Part shown: one piece after another, positions 43,124 to 52,081 of the stretch
Layout: every line of letters starts with the position of its first letter
Position numbering within the stretch: the first letter of the stretch is position 1
DNA from: Streptomyces xylophagus
GTDB lineage: Bacteria > Actinomycetota > Actinomycetes > Streptomycetales > Streptomycetaceae
Direction of reading: 5' to 3'
Length of the DNA stretch: 64,000 nt
NCBI RefSeq assembly: GCF_000716435.1
Contig: NZ_JNWO01000013.1
Span: 186,001-250,000 of the forward strand
Translations under genes and position numbers: made by a program
The notes under the pieces: model-generated
The model's input: the letters and a program-made list of their open reading frames with translations, nothing else
What the model was told of the DNA's origin: nothing
The model's database searches: none

Positions 43124-43786
43124 GTGCTGGGGGACGACGCGGAGCTGACCGCCGCGGTGCTTGCGGCACAGGACGGGGACGAGACCGCGTTCCGGACTGT
43201 GTACCGCACGGTGCACCCACGGTTGCTCGGATACGTACGGACGCTGGTCGGCGATCCGGACGCCGAGGACGTCACGTCCGAGGCCTGGCTGCAGATCGCC
43301 CGTGACCTCGACCGGTTCAGCGGGGACGCGGACCGCTTCCGGGGATGGGCGGCCAGGATCGCCCGCAACCGCGCCCTGGACCACATACGGATGCGCGGCC
43401 GCCGCCCCGCGATAGGCGGCGACGAGACCGAACTGACCGGCCGCGCCGCCGAGTCCGACACGGCCGGCGAGGCCATCGAGGCGCTGGCCACCGACCACAC
43501 CCTCTCCCTCATCGCCCAGCTGCCGCAGGACCAGGCCGAGGCCGTCGTCCTGCGGGTGGTCATGGGCCTCGACGCCAAGACCGCCGCGGAGACCCTCGGC
43601 AAGCGGCCCGGCGCCGTCCGCACGGCCGCGCACCGCGGTCTGAAACGGCTCGCGGAACTGCTCGGCGGAGACCCGGAATCGGCCGCGGCGCTGGACGCCC
43701 TGCCGCCCCAGCGAGAATCGCGCGATCGCGCGGTGACGTCCGCCACTGTGACGCATACGCGTGCGCGGACGCAGAAGGACATGTGA
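43124..43786 (+). CDS. ECF sigma factor (second of two paralogues)
   Basis: The product has 220 residues from the GTG at 43124 with GAGGGA upstream. Region 2: ETAFRTVYRTVHPRLLGYVR, DAEDVTSEAWLQIARDLDRF, FRGWAARIARNRALDHIRMR. Region 4: LPQDQAEAVVLRVVMGLDAK, TLGKRPGAVRTAAHRGLKRL. Paralogous to the sigma factor at 41995. The stop overlaps the next gene's ATG by 1 nt (TGATG), linking it to an intact partner with a TM segment. A 35-residue C-terminal tail follows region 4. Confidence 0.92.
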   Translation: MLGDDAELTAAVLAAQDGDETAFRTVYRTVHPRLLGYVRTLVGDPDAEDVTSEAWLQIARDLDRFSGDADRFRGWAARIARNRALDHIRMRGRRPAIGGDETELTGRAAESDTAGEAIEALATDHTLSLIAQLPQDQAEAVVLRVVMGLDAKTAAETLGKRPGAVRTAAHRGLKRLAELLGGDPESAAALDALPPQRESRDRAVTSATVTHTRARTQKDM

Positions 43787-44958
43787 TGGCCGACGAGCGC
43801 TCTGCTTTTCCGGGGGACCCCGAATCCGCCGGCGGTTCCGCCGCGGGCCGGACCCCCGGCCGATGGCTGGACCGAGAAACCGCCGAGCTCCTGCTGCGCG
43901 GCGGGTCCCTCGAAGCCGTCGACCCGGCCGTCCGCGACCAGGCCGAGCGGCTCGCCAAGACGCTCGGCGCGCTGTCCGTGGAACACCCGCCGGGCGGCGC
44001 CGAACTCCCGGGCGAGGAAGCCGCGTTGGCCGCTTTCCGGGCGGCGCGGACCGGCAACGGTGTCGAGCGGGCGGCCCTCGGCAGGCGCGGCCGTGTGCAG
44101 TCCTCCGACGCCGGTCTTGTCCGTATCGGGCGGCCCGTCCCGACCGCCGCGGGCTCCCGCTGGGGCAGACCCGTGCGGGTCGGGCTGACCGCCGTGGTCG
44201 CCGCCGGGATGCTCGGCGGGGTCGCGGTCGCGGCCGCCACGGGAGTCCTGCCGACGCCGTTCCTCGACGATCCGACGCCCGCCGCCTCGATCTCCGCCGC
44301 CGCGACGCCCGACCGCCCCCTGATCTCGCCCTCGCCGAGCGGCACCGGCGGCTCGGGTACGCCCACGGCGGGCGGCGGTTCCGGCGACTCCTCCGGCGAG
44401 GCCGTCGGCAGCGGCAGCGGTCCCACGTCCTCCGCCGACGCCGGTGACGACAAGTCCGTCGGCTCCCGCGGCTGGTGGAAGGGCGTCACCTCGTCCTGCC
44501 GTGCCGTGCGCGACGGCAAGCCCCTGGACTCCGGCCGCGAGCGCACGCTGGAGGGCGTGGCGGGCGGCACGTCCCACGTGTGGACGTACTGCAAGGGCCT
44601 TCTCCAGCGAGGCGGCGCGGGCACGGACGACAAGGGCGACACAGGCACCGGCTCAGGCACCGGCACCGACAAGAGCGGTGGCGGTCAGGGCGACGAGCAG
44701 AACGGCGGTCAGGGCGACCAGGCCGGCGGCCAGGGCGCGTCCGACGACGGTCAGATCAACCCGATCGCACCGGGCGGCGGCAGCAGCGGCGGCAGCGGTG
44801 GTGACGGCGGGCACCAGGACAACGGCGCCGTCGCCACCCCTGCCCCCTCGGTCTTCGCCCCGCTCGCTCGGCACGGGTCGTCGGCCGCCCCGTCCCCGGC
44901 GCCCACCACCGAGACCCGCGGGACACCGGCCCCGAGTCCCACGTACACCGCGCTCTGA
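43786..44958 (+). CDS. Single-TM sigma partner protein (putative anti-sigma factor)
   Basis: The 390-residue protein has a cytoplasmic N-terminus of about 125 residues (RWLDRETAELLLRGGSLEAV, EEAALAAFRAAR) and one TM segment (VGLTAVVAAGMLGGVAVAAA). A long Gly/Ser/Thr/Asp-rich outside part follows, with one short structured piece holding two cysteines (VTSSCRAVRDGKPLDSGRER, VWTYCKGLLQRG) that could form a disulfide. No zinc anti-sigma motif. Translationally coupled to the ECF sigma gene, so anti-sigma or co-sensor is the likely role, unproven. Confidence 0.75.
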   Translation: MADERSAFPGDPESAGGSAAGRTPGRWLDRETAELLLRGGSLEAVDPAVRDQAERLAKTLGALSVEHPPGGAELPGEEAALAAFRAARTGNGVERAALGRRGRVQSSDAGLVRIGRPVPTAAGSRWGRPVRVGLTAVVAAGMLGGVAVAAATGVLPTPFLDDPTPAASISAAATPDRPLISPSPSGTGGSGTPTAGGGSGDSSGEAVGSGSGPTSSADAGDDKSVGSRGWWKGVTSSCRAVRDGKPLDSGRERTLEGVAGGTSHVWTYCKGLLQRGGAGTDDKGDTGTGSGTGTDKSGGGQGDEQNGGQGDQAGGQGASDDGQINPIAPGGGSSGGSGGDGGHQDNGAVATPAPSVFAPLARHGSSAAPSPAPTTETRGTPAPSPTYTAL

Positions 44959-45119
44959 ACTCGCCGCACCCCGCTGACCTGCGCTTCCGTAACGCGTGGA
45001 ACTTTTTTCGCGCGGGGTGTGACGTTTTCGGCCGCTGTGGCGCAGTACTGAGTGAGCCGACTGGTCATCGGCCATCGCACAGAGCCGGGGTTCCCCCCGT
45101 ACCTACGGCTCGTGCACAT

Positions 45120-45158
45120 GGCGCGGGCGGGACACGTTCCCCCGGTCCCGCCCGCGCC
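45120..45158. terminator. Bidirectional terminator between sigma unit and L,D-transpeptidase gene
   Basis: GGCGCGGGCGGGAC (45120-45133) pairs perfectly with GTCCCGCCCGCGCC (45145-45158) over 14 bp, with an 11-nt loop. It lies between the convergent genes ending at 44958 and 45208. The rest of that 250-bp gap contains an ACCCCGC/GCGGGGT pair but no gene. Confidence 0.85.
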
Positions 45159-45207
45159 TCACACATCACCTCTCGCGCATCGCCTCACGCGCGTCACTCC
45201 TCGCACA

Positions 45208-46041
45208 TCACCGGTAGACGACGACCTTGTCGCCGGTCCGCACCTGCGCGAAGAGACTCGCGATCGCCGCCTCGTCCCGTACGTTGACGCAGCCGTGCGA
45301 GCCGCCCGCGTAACCCCGGGCCGAGAAGTCGTACGAGAAGTGCACCGCCTGGCCGCCGCTGAAGAACATCGCGTACGGCATGGGGGAGTGGTAGAGCGTG
45401 GACACCCAGTCCCGGGCCTTCCAGTAGACGTGGAACACACCGTCGCGGGTCGGGGTGTACTGCGCGCCGAACCGCACCGACATCGTGGACACCGTCCGCC
45501 CGTCGATCATCCAGCGCAGGGTCCGGGTCGTCTTGTCGATGCACAGCACCCGGCCGGTCAGACAGCGCGGGTCGGGCGCGCCGGCCGGCTGGCCGCCCAT
45601 CAGATACAGGTCCCACTTGCCCGGCTCGTGCGTCATCTTCAGCAGCCGCTGCCAGGTGACCTTGTCGGTCTCGCCGGTCTTCGGCAGCCCGCGCTTGCCC
45701 TGGAAGCCCGCGACGGCCTGCTCGGTGAGATCGTCGTAGGTCCCGGTCGGCCCGTCGAAGAGCCAGTCGGCCTGCCGCAGCCGCGCCTGCAACTCCCGCA
45801 CGTCCGTACCGCTGTCACCGCGCGACCAGAGGACGTCGGCGGCGCGGGCGGTGCTCGGGGAGGCGGAGGGCTTGCTGTCACTACTGCTACTGGTGTTATT
45901 GCTGCCGGGAAGCTTGATGTGTATGGGCAGGTGGTGCTTGCCGTCCGAGTCCGTGCCCTGCACGGTGCAGCCGGACACCGTCACCAGAGCCGACAGGGCC
46001 GCCGCGGCGGCGATCACTCTCCCCATGCCCGTAGTACGCAT
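45208..46041 (-). CDS. L,D-transpeptidase lipoprotein with peptidoglycan-binding domain
   Basis: The 277-residue protein starts at ATG 46041. A lipobox (LVTVSGC, Cys25) ends the signal peptide, so it is probably lipid-anchored. A PG-binding domain lies at about 75-133 (VRELQARLRQADWLFDGPTG, VAGFQGKRGLPKTGETDKVT). The YkuD catalytic domain has His234 and the SHGCVNVRD motif with nucleophile Cys251. Such enzymes make 3-3 cross-links in peptidoglycan, which are abundant in actinobacteria. The divergent acyl-CoA mutase gene is 109 bp away. Confidence 0.93.
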   Translation of the reverse strand: MRTTGMGRVIAAAAALSALVTVSGCTVQGTDSDGKHHLPIHIKLPGSNNTSSSSDSKPSASPSTARAADVLWSRGDSGTDVRELQARLRQADWLFDGPTGTYDDLTEQAVAGFQGKRGLPKTGETDKVTWQRLLKMTHEPGKWDLYLMGGQPAGAPDPRCLTGRVLCIDKTTRTLRWMIDGRTVSTMSVRFGAQYTPTRDGVFHVYWKARDWVSTLYHSPMPYAMFFSGGQAVHFSYDFSARGYAGGSHGCVNVRDEAAIASLFAQVRTGDKVVVYR

Positions 46042-46150
46042 CGCGGACCCCTGTCGTCTCACCAACGTCACCGGCGTCGTACCCCGGAGACGTACCCCCG
46101 GATGACGGGCCGCGAACGGCGCGGCATCGTGGTGACCGGAGGTGCACACC

Positions 46151-47731
46151 ATGGTGCGCGAGTCGGAGTCCGGAACACCGATCCAACCCGTCTACGGTCC
46201 CGAGGCCCTCGCCGGCTGGGACCCGGCCGAGCGGCTGGGCGAGCCGGGGAAGTACCCCTTCACGCGGGGCGTGTATCCGTCCATGTACACCGGACGGCCC
46301 TGGACGATGCGCCAGTACGCCGGTTTCGGCACGGCGGGCGAGTCCAACGCCCGTTACCGGCAGCTGATCGCCCACGGCACCACGGGCCTGTCCGTCGCCT
46401 TCGACCTGCCCACGCAGATGGGCCACGACTCCGACGCGGTCGTCGCGCACGGCGAGGTCGGCAAGGTCGGGGTCGCGATCGACTCGGTGGACGACATGCG
46501 GGTGCTGTTCGACGGCATCCCGCTGGACCAGGTCTCCACCTCGATGACGATCAACGCCCCCGCCGCCCTCCTCCTGCTGATGTACCAGCTGGTCGGCGAG
46601 GAACAGGGCGTAGCGGCAGGGCAGTTGACGGGCACGGTCCAGAACGACGTGCTGAAGGAGTACATCGCGCGGGGGACGTACATCTTCCCGCCGAAGCCCT
46701 CCCTGCGGCTGACCGCCGACATCTTCAAGTACTGCGGGGCCGAGATCCCGAAGTGGAACACGATCTCGATCTCCGGCTACCACATGGCGGAGGCCGGTGC
46801 CTCGCCCGCGCAGGAGATCGCCTTCACGCTCGCCGACGGCATCGAGTACGTCCGTACGGCGGTCGCGGCGGGCATGGACGTCGACGACTTCGCCCCGCGT
46901 CTCTCCTTCTTCTTCGTTGCGCGTACGACGATCCTCGAAGAGGTCGCCAAGTTCCGTGCGGCGCGCAGGATTTGGGCCCGCGTGATGCGGGACGAGTTCG
47001 GCGCGAAGAACCCGAAATCCCTGATGCTGCGCTTCCACACCCAGACCGCGGGCGTCCAACTCACCGCCCAGCAGCCGGAGGTGAACCTCGTCCGGGTCGC
47101 CGTCCAGGGTCTGGCCGCGGTGCTCGGCGGCACCCAGTCCCTGCACACGAACTCCTTCGACGAGGCGCTCGCGCTGCCGACGGACAAGAGCGCGCGCCTC
47201 GCACTGCGTACGCAGCAGGTGTTGGCGTACGAGACGGACGTGACCGCCACCGTCGACCCCTTCGCGGGTTCGTACGTCGTCGAGACGCTGACGGACGACG
47301 TGGAAGGCGCCGCCGTCGAACTGATGCGCCGGGTCGAGGAGTTGGGCGGCGCGGTCGGCGCCATCGAACACGGCTTCCAGAAGGGCGAGATCGAGCGCAG
47401 CGCCTACTGCATCGCCCAGGAGACCGACTCCGGCGAACGGGTCGTCGTCGGCGTCAACCGCTTCCGCCTCGACGCGGAGGAACCGTACGAGCCCCTCCGC
47501 GTCGACCCGACCATCGAGGCCCAGCAGGCGGAGCGCCTCGCGAGACTCCGCGCCGAACGGGACCAGAAGGCGGTGGACTCGGCGCTGGGCGCGCTGCGGG
47601 AGGCGGCGGAGGGTACGGACAACGTGCTATATCCGATGAAGGACGCGCTGCGGGCGCGGGGGACGGTGGGGGAGGTGTGCGGGGCGCTTCGGGAGGTGTG
47701 GGGGACGTATGTGCCGACGGATGCCTTCTGA
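46151..47731 (+). CDS. Acyl-CoA mutase large subunit (methylmalonyl-CoA mutase type)
   Basis: The product has 526 residues from ATG 46151 (GGAGG 8 nt upstream). It is the TIM-barrel, substrate-binding half of an adenosylcobalamin-dependent mutase; the C-terminal B12-binding domain (DxHxxG) is absent, so a separate small subunit must supply it. Signatures: [31 protein letters not shown] and [16 protein letters not shown]. Residues corresponding to Tyr89 (RQYAGF) and Arg207 (IARGTY) of P. shermanii methylmalonyl-CoA mutase are kept; isobutyryl-CoA mutases replace both. I therefore favour a methylmalonyl-CoA-like carboxylated substrate. No partner gene adjoins it. Confidence 0.88.
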   Translation: MVRESESGTPIQPVYGPEALAGWDPAERLGEPGKYPFTRGVYPSMYTGRPWTMRQYAGFGTAGESNARYRQLIAHGTTGLSVAFDLPTQMGHDSDAVVAHGEVGKVGVAIDSVDDMRVLFDGIPLDQVSTSMTINAPAALLLLMYQLVGEEQGVAAGQLTGTVQNDVLKEYIARGTYIFPPKPSLRLTADIFKYCGAEIPKWNTISISGYHMAEAGASPAQEIAFTLADGIEYVRTAVAAGMDVDDFAPRLSFFFVARTTILEEVAKFRAARRIWARVMRDEFGAKNPKSLMLRFHTQTAGVQLTAQQPEVNLVRVAVQGLAAVLGGTQSLHTNSFDEALALPTDKSARLALRTQQVLAYETDVTATVDPFAGSYVVETLTDDVEGAAVELMRRVEELGGAVGAIEHGFQKGEIERSAYCIAQETDSGERVVVGVNRFRLDAEEPYEPLRVDPTIEAQQAERLARLRAERDQKAVDSALGALREAAEGTDNVLYPMKDALRARGTVGEVCGALREVWGTYVPTDAF

Positions 47732-47796
47732 GCCGGGTGATTACTCCGTATGACGGCGAGGACCGACTGTCGTACCCCCGTGCGACACTCGTTCCC

Positions 47797-48453
47797 ATGC
47801 TCGGTGTCATCGATCTCCCCACGTATCTGGCCGGCCTGGTCCTGATCGTCCTGCTGCCCGGTCCCAACTCGCTGTACGTCCTCTCGGTCGCCGCCCGGCG
47901 CGGGACCCGTGCCGGGTACACGGCCGCCGCCGGTGTGTGGTGCGGGGACACCGTGCTGATGACGCTCTCCGCGGCCGGGGTCGCCTCGCTGTTGCAGGCC
48001 AACGCCGTGCTGTTCGGGATCGTGAAGTACGCGGGGGCCGGGTATCTGACCTGGCTGGCGTTCGGGATGCTGCGGGCCGCCTGGGCGATGTGGCGTAGCC
48101 GCAAGGAGCGGGCGGCCATGGAACCGGCTCCCGCCGCTGAGGCCGCCGACGAGCGGCCGTACCGCCGTGCCTTCGTCGTGAGTCTCTTCAACCCGAAGGC
48201 GATCCTGTTCTTCGTCGCCTTCTTCGTGCAGTTCGTCGACCCGGGGTACGCCTACCCGGCCCTGTCGTTCGTCGTGCTCGGCGCCTTCGCGCAGCTGGCG
48301 AGCTTCCTCTACCTGAGTGCCCTGATATTCAGCGGCACCAGGCTGGCGACGGCCTTCCGTCGCCGGCGGCGGCTCGCGGCGGGGGCGACCTCGGCGGCGG
48401 GGGCGCTGTTCCTGGGCTTCGCGGTGAAGCTGTCACTGGCGAGTTCGGTCTAG
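47797..48453 (+). CDS. LysE/RhtB-family amino-acid exporter
   Basis: The 218-residue protein starts at ATG 47797. About six hydrophobic segments. The family signature GLVLIVLLPGPNSLYVLSVA is at the N-terminus, and RRAFVVSLFNPKAILFFVAF marks the second half. Members export amino acids or their derivatives (Leu, Lys, homoserine). Its TAG stop (48451-48453) and the TAG of the convergent FAD monooxygenase gene share a CTAG palindrome at 48450-48453. Confidence 0.88.
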   Translation: MLGVIDLPTYLAGLVLIVLLPGPNSLYVLSVAARRGTRAGYTAAAGVWCGDTVLMTLSAAGVASLLQANAVLFGIVKYAGAGYLTWLAFGMLRAAWAMWRSRKERAAMEPAPAAEAADERPYRRAFVVSLFNPKAILFFVAFFVQFVDPGYAYPALSFVVLGAFAQLASFLYLSALIFSGTRLATAFRRRRRLAAGATSAAGALFLGFAVKLSLASSV

Positions 48454-49889
48454 CGAACCAGCGACTGACCGAGGCCGTAGCGCTCCGCGTATTCCGCGAG
48501 GCCGTCCTCCGTGTCGCCCGCCCAGCCGACGTAACCGTCCGGGCGGATCAGGAAGAGACCCGTGCCGTACGTCTCGGTCGCCGGGCCCCGTACGACGGGG
48601 ACCGAAGCCGGGGCGGCGGCCGGTGCCTTCGTGTCCAGCGCCAGCAGGGTCCAGTGCGGGCCGCGGAAGGCGTCGAAGAGACGGACGCCGTCGACCGTGC
48701 GGTCGGGTGCGCGGTCGCCCGCCCGTAGCGCGTCCTCGGGCAGGTCCGTGCGGGTCTCCACCGCGAGCGAGCGGTCCCGGTAGCCGAGCCCGAGCTGCTG
48801 GGTCGCCCTGCCGCGCTGTACCTCGCCCCGGTGGACGCGGGTGGACAGGCCGAGCATGTCGGCCGCGTTGGGCAGCCGCTCCTCCTCGTAGGTGTCGAGG
48901 AGGGACTCGGGAGCGCCCTCGCGCAGCACCGCGCCGAGCTTCCAGCCCAGGTTGTAGGCGTCCTGCACGCTGGTGTTGAGGCCCTGTCCGCCGGCCGGTG
49001 AGTGGACGTGCGCCGCGTCCCCGGCGAGGAAGACCCGCCCGGCGCGGAAGCGGTCGGCCAGGGCGGCCCGGGGCCGGAAGTTGGAGGCCCAGCGGAGTTC
49101 GGTCACATCCTCGGGCGCGAGGTGGGTGCGGGCGGCGACGGCCTTGCGGACACCGTCGAGGGAGAGGTCGACGTCGGTGCCGTCCGGGAACTGGGCGATG
49201 ACCTGGAAGTCCTCGGTGCCGGCCAGCGGGAAGACCGTGAGGAAGCCGTCGTCCCCGTGCGCCGGGAAGACGTGCACATTGTCGCGGTCCAGGCCGGTGA
49301 TGCGGACGTCCGCCACCAGCATCGGGTTCGGGTCGACCGTCTCGCCCCGCATCCCGATGCCCAGGGTCCGGCGTACGACCGAGCGACCGCCGTCACCGGC
49401 GACGACGTACCGCGCGCGGACGGCGGCACCGGACGCGAACTCCACGGTCACGCCTTCTTCGTCCTGGGCGAAGCCGGTGACCTCGCGCCCGAAGGACACC
49501 TTTCCGCCCAGCTCGGTCAGCCGCGCGAAGAGGATCTCCTGGGTGCGCCACTGCGGCACCATCCACGGCTTGCCGTACGGAGTGTCCGGTGCAGTCCCGG
49601 ACGGCTCGAACATCCGGTGCTCGCCGACCTTGTGTCCGTCCTGCCAGGTCGCGCCGGTCGGGTAGGTGCCGCCCTGCGCGAGGATCGCGTCGATCACGCC
49701 GAGGTCGTCGAACACCTCCATCGTGCGCGGCTGGAGTCCCTTGCCGCGCGAGCCGGGGAACAGCGCGTCCGCCTTCTCCACGACCAGCGCGTCCACCCCG
49801 CGCCGGGCCAGGTCGATGCCGAGGGTGAGGCCGGTCGGGCCGGCGCCGACGATCAGTACATCCACCAGTTCATCCACGTGTTCTGCCAT
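48450..49889 (-). CDS. FAD-dependent aromatic monooxygenase (PheA/TfdB type)
   Basis: The 479-residue protein starts at ATG 49889. FAD-binding GxGxxG is VLIVGAGPTGLTLGIDLARR (about 11-30). The middle DG motif is YVVAGDGGRSVVRRTLGI and the GD motif is GRVFLAGDAAHVHSPAGGQG. Such flavoprotein hydroxylases oxidise aromatic rings, often antibiotics (tetracycline, rifampicin, polyketides). It is divergent from a TetR gene, with two identical 15-bp operators between, so it is probably induced by a small molecule. The substrate is not predictable. RBS and start follow the first operator by about 12 nt. Confidence 0.92.
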   Translation of the reverse strand: MAEHVDELVDVLIVGAGPTGLTLGIDLARRGVDALVVEKADALFPGSRGKGLQPRTMEVFDDLGVIDAILAQGGTYPTGATWQDGHKVGEHRMFEPSGTAPDTPYGKPWMVPQWRTQEILFARLTELGGKVSFGREVTGFAQDEEGVTVEFASGAAVRARYVVAGDGGRSVVRRTLGIGMRGETVDPNPMLVADVRITGLDRDNVHVFPAHGDDGFLTVFPLAGTEDFQVIAQFPDGTDVDLSLDGVRKAVAARTHLAPEDVTELRWASNFRPRAALADRFRAGRVFLAGDAAHVHSPAGGQGLNTSVQDAYNLGWKLGAVLREGAPESLLDTYEEERLPNAADMLGLSTRVHRGEVQRGRATQQLGLGYRDRSLAVETRTDLPEDALRAGDRAPDRTVDGVRLFDAFRGPHWTLLALDTKAPAAAPASVPVVRGPATETYGTGLFLIRPDGYVGWAGDTEDGLAEYAERYGLGQSLVR

Positions 49890-49901
49890 GATCCCTATCT
49901 C

Positions 49902-49916
49902 CTTAACGCTGTTAAG
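49902..49916. promoter_or_regulatory. TetR operator, copy on the monooxygenase side
   Basis: CTTAACGCTGTTAAG: 6-bp arms CTTAAC/GTTAAG around GCT. It is 13 bp upstream of the monooxygenase ATG. An identical copy lies at 49939-49953, 37 bp away. Confidence 0.85.
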
Positions 49917-49938
49917 TGGCTACGCCCATCACGATGCC

Positions 49939-49953
49939 CTTAACGCTGTTAAG
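49939..49953. promoter_or_regulatory. TetR operator, copy on the regulator side
   Basis: This is the second identical CTTAACGCTGTTAAG, 9 bp before the TetR gene's GTG (49963). Sites this close to both starts would block transcription in both directions. Confidence 0.85.
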
Positions 49954-49962
49954 CTGTCAAGC

Positions 49963-50613
49963 GTGAGTACGGAACGACGCATCCCCCTCGACCGCAAGCG
50001 CGTCGCGGACACCGCCCTGAAGCTGCTGAACGAGGTCGGTCTCGACGGGCTGTCCCTGCGCGCCATCGCCAAGGAGCTGGACGTCAAGGCGCCCGCGCTG
50101 TACTGGCACTTCAAGGACAAGCAGGCGCTGCTCGACGAGATGGCGACGGAGATGTACCGCCGGATGGTCGCCGACGCGGAGTTCTCCTCCGAGGACAGCT
50201 GGCAGGCGCACCTGCTCAAGCACAACCGCGCCCTGCGCGACGCCCTGCTCGGCTACCGCGACGGCGCCAAGGTCTTCAGCGGCTCCCGCTTCACCGGCAC
50301 CCTGCATGCCGTTGAGATGGAACGCACCCTGCGCCTGTTCACCGAGGCCGGCTTCACCCTCGCCCAGGCGGTCCGCGCGACCTCGACGTCGTACCTCTAC
50401 ACGATCGGGTTCGTCAGCGAGGAGCAGGGTGTCCAGCTGCTGCCGGACGAGCGCCGCGAGGGCTACGACGTGGACGAACGCGCCCGCCTGCTGGCCGACT
50501 TCCCTCTGTCGGCAGCGGCGGGCGCGGAGATCTTCGAGGACTACGGCAAGCACTTCGAGGAGGGGCTGGCCGTGGTCGTGGCGGGGGTGGAGGTGTGGTC
50601 GGGGGTCGGGTGA
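49963..50613 (+). CDS. TetR-family repressor of the FAD monooxygenase gene
   Basis: The 216-residue protein starts at the GTG at 49963. The HTH is RKRVADTALKLLNEVGLDGL, SLRAIAKELDVKAPALYWHF with the recognition helix in DVKAPALYWHFKDKQ. The rest matches the TetR_C-type ligand domain (the tetracycline-repressor class). It is divergent from the FAD monooxygenase, and the two palindromes in the 73-bp gap are probable binding sites. This is the classic arrangement for drug-inactivating hydroxylases. Confidence 0.93.
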   Translation: MSTERRIPLDRKRVADTALKLLNEVGLDGLSLRAIAKELDVKAPALYWHFKDKQALLDEMATEMYRRMVADAEFSSEDSWQAHLLKHNRALRDALLGYRDGAKVFSGSRFTGTLHAVEMERTLRLFTEAGFTLAQAVRATSTSYLYTIGFVSEEQGVQLLPDERREGYDVDERARLLADFPLSAAAGAEIFEDYGKHFEEGLAVVVAGVEVWSGVG

Positions 50614-50616
50614 GGG

Positions 50617-51111
50617 TCAGTCGTGGGTGCCCCACCAGACGTAGAAGGAGACGTCCGCCTCCGGCTGCTGGCCGAGGTCGGTGGCGTAGACGGCGTTGTG
50701 GGTGTGGCTCGTCCTCAGGAATCCCTCGTTGGCTGCGCCGAGGTTGTCGAAGATGGCCCCGGAGTCGCCCGCGTACCGCCACCACTGGCCGGCGGCGCCC
50801 GTGCAGGAGCTCATCCAGACGGCGTTGGTGCTCGACTTGTTGTCGGTCATCAGGCAGGTGCCGGTCTCGCGGTTCCTGAGTTCGGCGAAGTTGCCGTTGG
50901 CGCCGACCCAGTCCCACTGCTGACGGTTGCTCCCGACGCACGACGTGGCGAACGCCGTCCCGGTGTCCCCGGCCGTCAGACACGTGCCGAACCCGGCGTT
51001 CTGGAACTGCCAATAAGTGGGCGCCGCCTGAGCGGTGGCCGGGAACATCAGCCCGGCACTCGCGGCGAGCGCGCCCACGGCGCTGACTGCGGCAAGACGG
51101 AGTTTCTTCAC
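50617..51111 (-). CDS. Secreted ricin-type beta-trefoil lectin-like protein
   Basis: The 164-residue protein starts at the GTG at 51111 (AAAGAGG upstream). A signal peptide (about 1-30, ending ATAQAAP) is followed by a single trefoil-like domain with QxW-type signatures (NRQQWDWV, AGQWWRYAG) and paired cysteines (GTCLTAGDTGTAFATSCVGS, GTCLMTDNKSSTNAVWMSSC). No enzyme domain is attached. It is likely an extracellular carbohydrate- or surface-binding protein. It ends 3 bp from the convergent TetR gene. Confidence 0.8.
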   Translation of the reverse strand: MKKLRLAAVSAVGALAASAGLMFPATAQAAPTYWQFQNAGFGTCLTAGDTGTAFATSCVGSNRQQWDWVGANGNFAELRNRETGTCLMTDNKSSTNAVWMSSCTGAAGQWWRYAGDSGAIFDNLGAANEGFLRTSHTHNAVYATDLGQQPEADVSFYVWWGTHD

Positions 51112-51205
51112 TGCAACCTCTTTCGGAGAGTTGGAAGTGGAGCGGTCGTCCTGATCAACAGCCTGCCTGGAAGGGGCAGTTGGGGCGTTGGCGCACAGAG
51201 CACAC

Positions 51206-52060
51206 TCATGTGGCAATGCGTCCACAGGAGCCGTACGGGCCATACGGGCCGTAGGGGCCGTAGGACCGACGCCGGAAGTCACCTGGCGCCAGCCCGTACG
51301 CGGCGCGGAAGGCCCGGGCGAAGTCGGTGGCGCGGGCGAAGCCCCAGCGGGCCGAGATGGTGTGCACGGGGGTGCCGGCCTGGGCCGGGTCGGCGAGGTC
51401 GAAGCGGGCGCGCTCCAGGCGTCTGCGGCGGATGAACGCGGCGACCGTCTCGCTCTCGTCCTCGAAGAGCCGGTGCAGATAGCTGAGCGAGATGCCGTGC
51501 GTGGCGGCGATCCGGTGTGGGGTCAACTCCCGTTCGCCCAGGTGCTGTTGGATGTACGCCGTGATGCGCGCGGTCAGCGGTGTCCGCGCGGGCGGCGCGG
51601 CGTCCGGCTCGGTGGTGTGGGCCAGCAGGGCCGCGACCAGGCTGCCGAGGACCGCGCCCAGCCGGGGTCCGTCGGCGGGCCGGTAGACACCGGTGTTCCT
51701 GGTGACCTGGGTGAGGAACCGGGCGAGTGGTGGACCCGCGCAGTCCCCGCCCGGGACGCGGTGCCCGGTCACCCGGTCGGCGACACCCCGGGGCAACGGC
51801 AACAGCGCCTCCGGTACGGCGGTCCCGACGGCCCTGATCGGACCGGTCCGGATCTCGTGCGGGCGTGAACCGTCGTCGTAGTAGAAGTCGCCCGCGTGCA
51901 GGGGGACTTGGCGTCGGCCGGAGGTGATCAGGGCCTCTCCCTCCAGGAGGAGCACGAGGCGGTGGTGCCGGCCGGTCCGGGGAGCCGGCCGCAGCTCCAG
52001 TGGCGGGAAGGACGCCGACCACACCGGCACCGCGCCGAGTCTGATGAACCGTCTGCTCAT
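51206..52060 (-). CDS. AraC-family transcriptional regulator
   Basis: The 284-residue protein has an N-terminal cupin-type half (RHHRLVLLLEGEALITSGRR, QVPLHAGDFYYDDGSRPHEI). Two C-terminal helix-turn-helix units follow (LTPHRIAATHGISLSYLHRL and VHTISARWGFARATDFARAF), then RAAYGLAPGDFRRRS. The C-terminus carries a tandem GPY repeat (YGPYGPYGPYGSCGRIAT). It is paralogous to the next regulator upstream, from which it is separated by 21 bp. Targets unknown; the lectin gene just downstream on the same strand is one candidate. Confidence 0.9.
   Translation of the reverse strand: MSRRFIRLGAVPVWSASFPPLELRPAPRTGRHHRLVLLLEGEALITSGRRQVPLHAGDFYYDDGSRPHEIRTGPIRAVGTAVPEALLPLPRGVADRVTGHRVPGGDCAGPPLARFLTQVTRNTGVYRPADGPRLGAVLGSLVAALLAHTTEPDAAPPARTPLTARITAYIQQHLGERELTPHRIAATHGISLSYLHRLFEDESETVAAFIRRRRLERARFDLADPAQAGTPVHTISARWGFARATDFARAFRAAYGLAPGDFRRRSYGPYGPYGPYGSCGRIAT
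51227..51262 (-). repeat. Four tandem 9-bp repeats (Tyr-Gly-Pro codons)
   Basis: On the minus strand the 9-mer TACGGCCC(C/G) is repeated four times with small changes, the third as TATGGCCCG and the last ending in a Ser codon (TACGGCTCC). It lies at the 3' end of the AraC gene, where copy number would change only the protein tail. Confidence 0.8.
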
Positions 52061-52081
52061 GAACTCCCCCTGGATGTGCGG

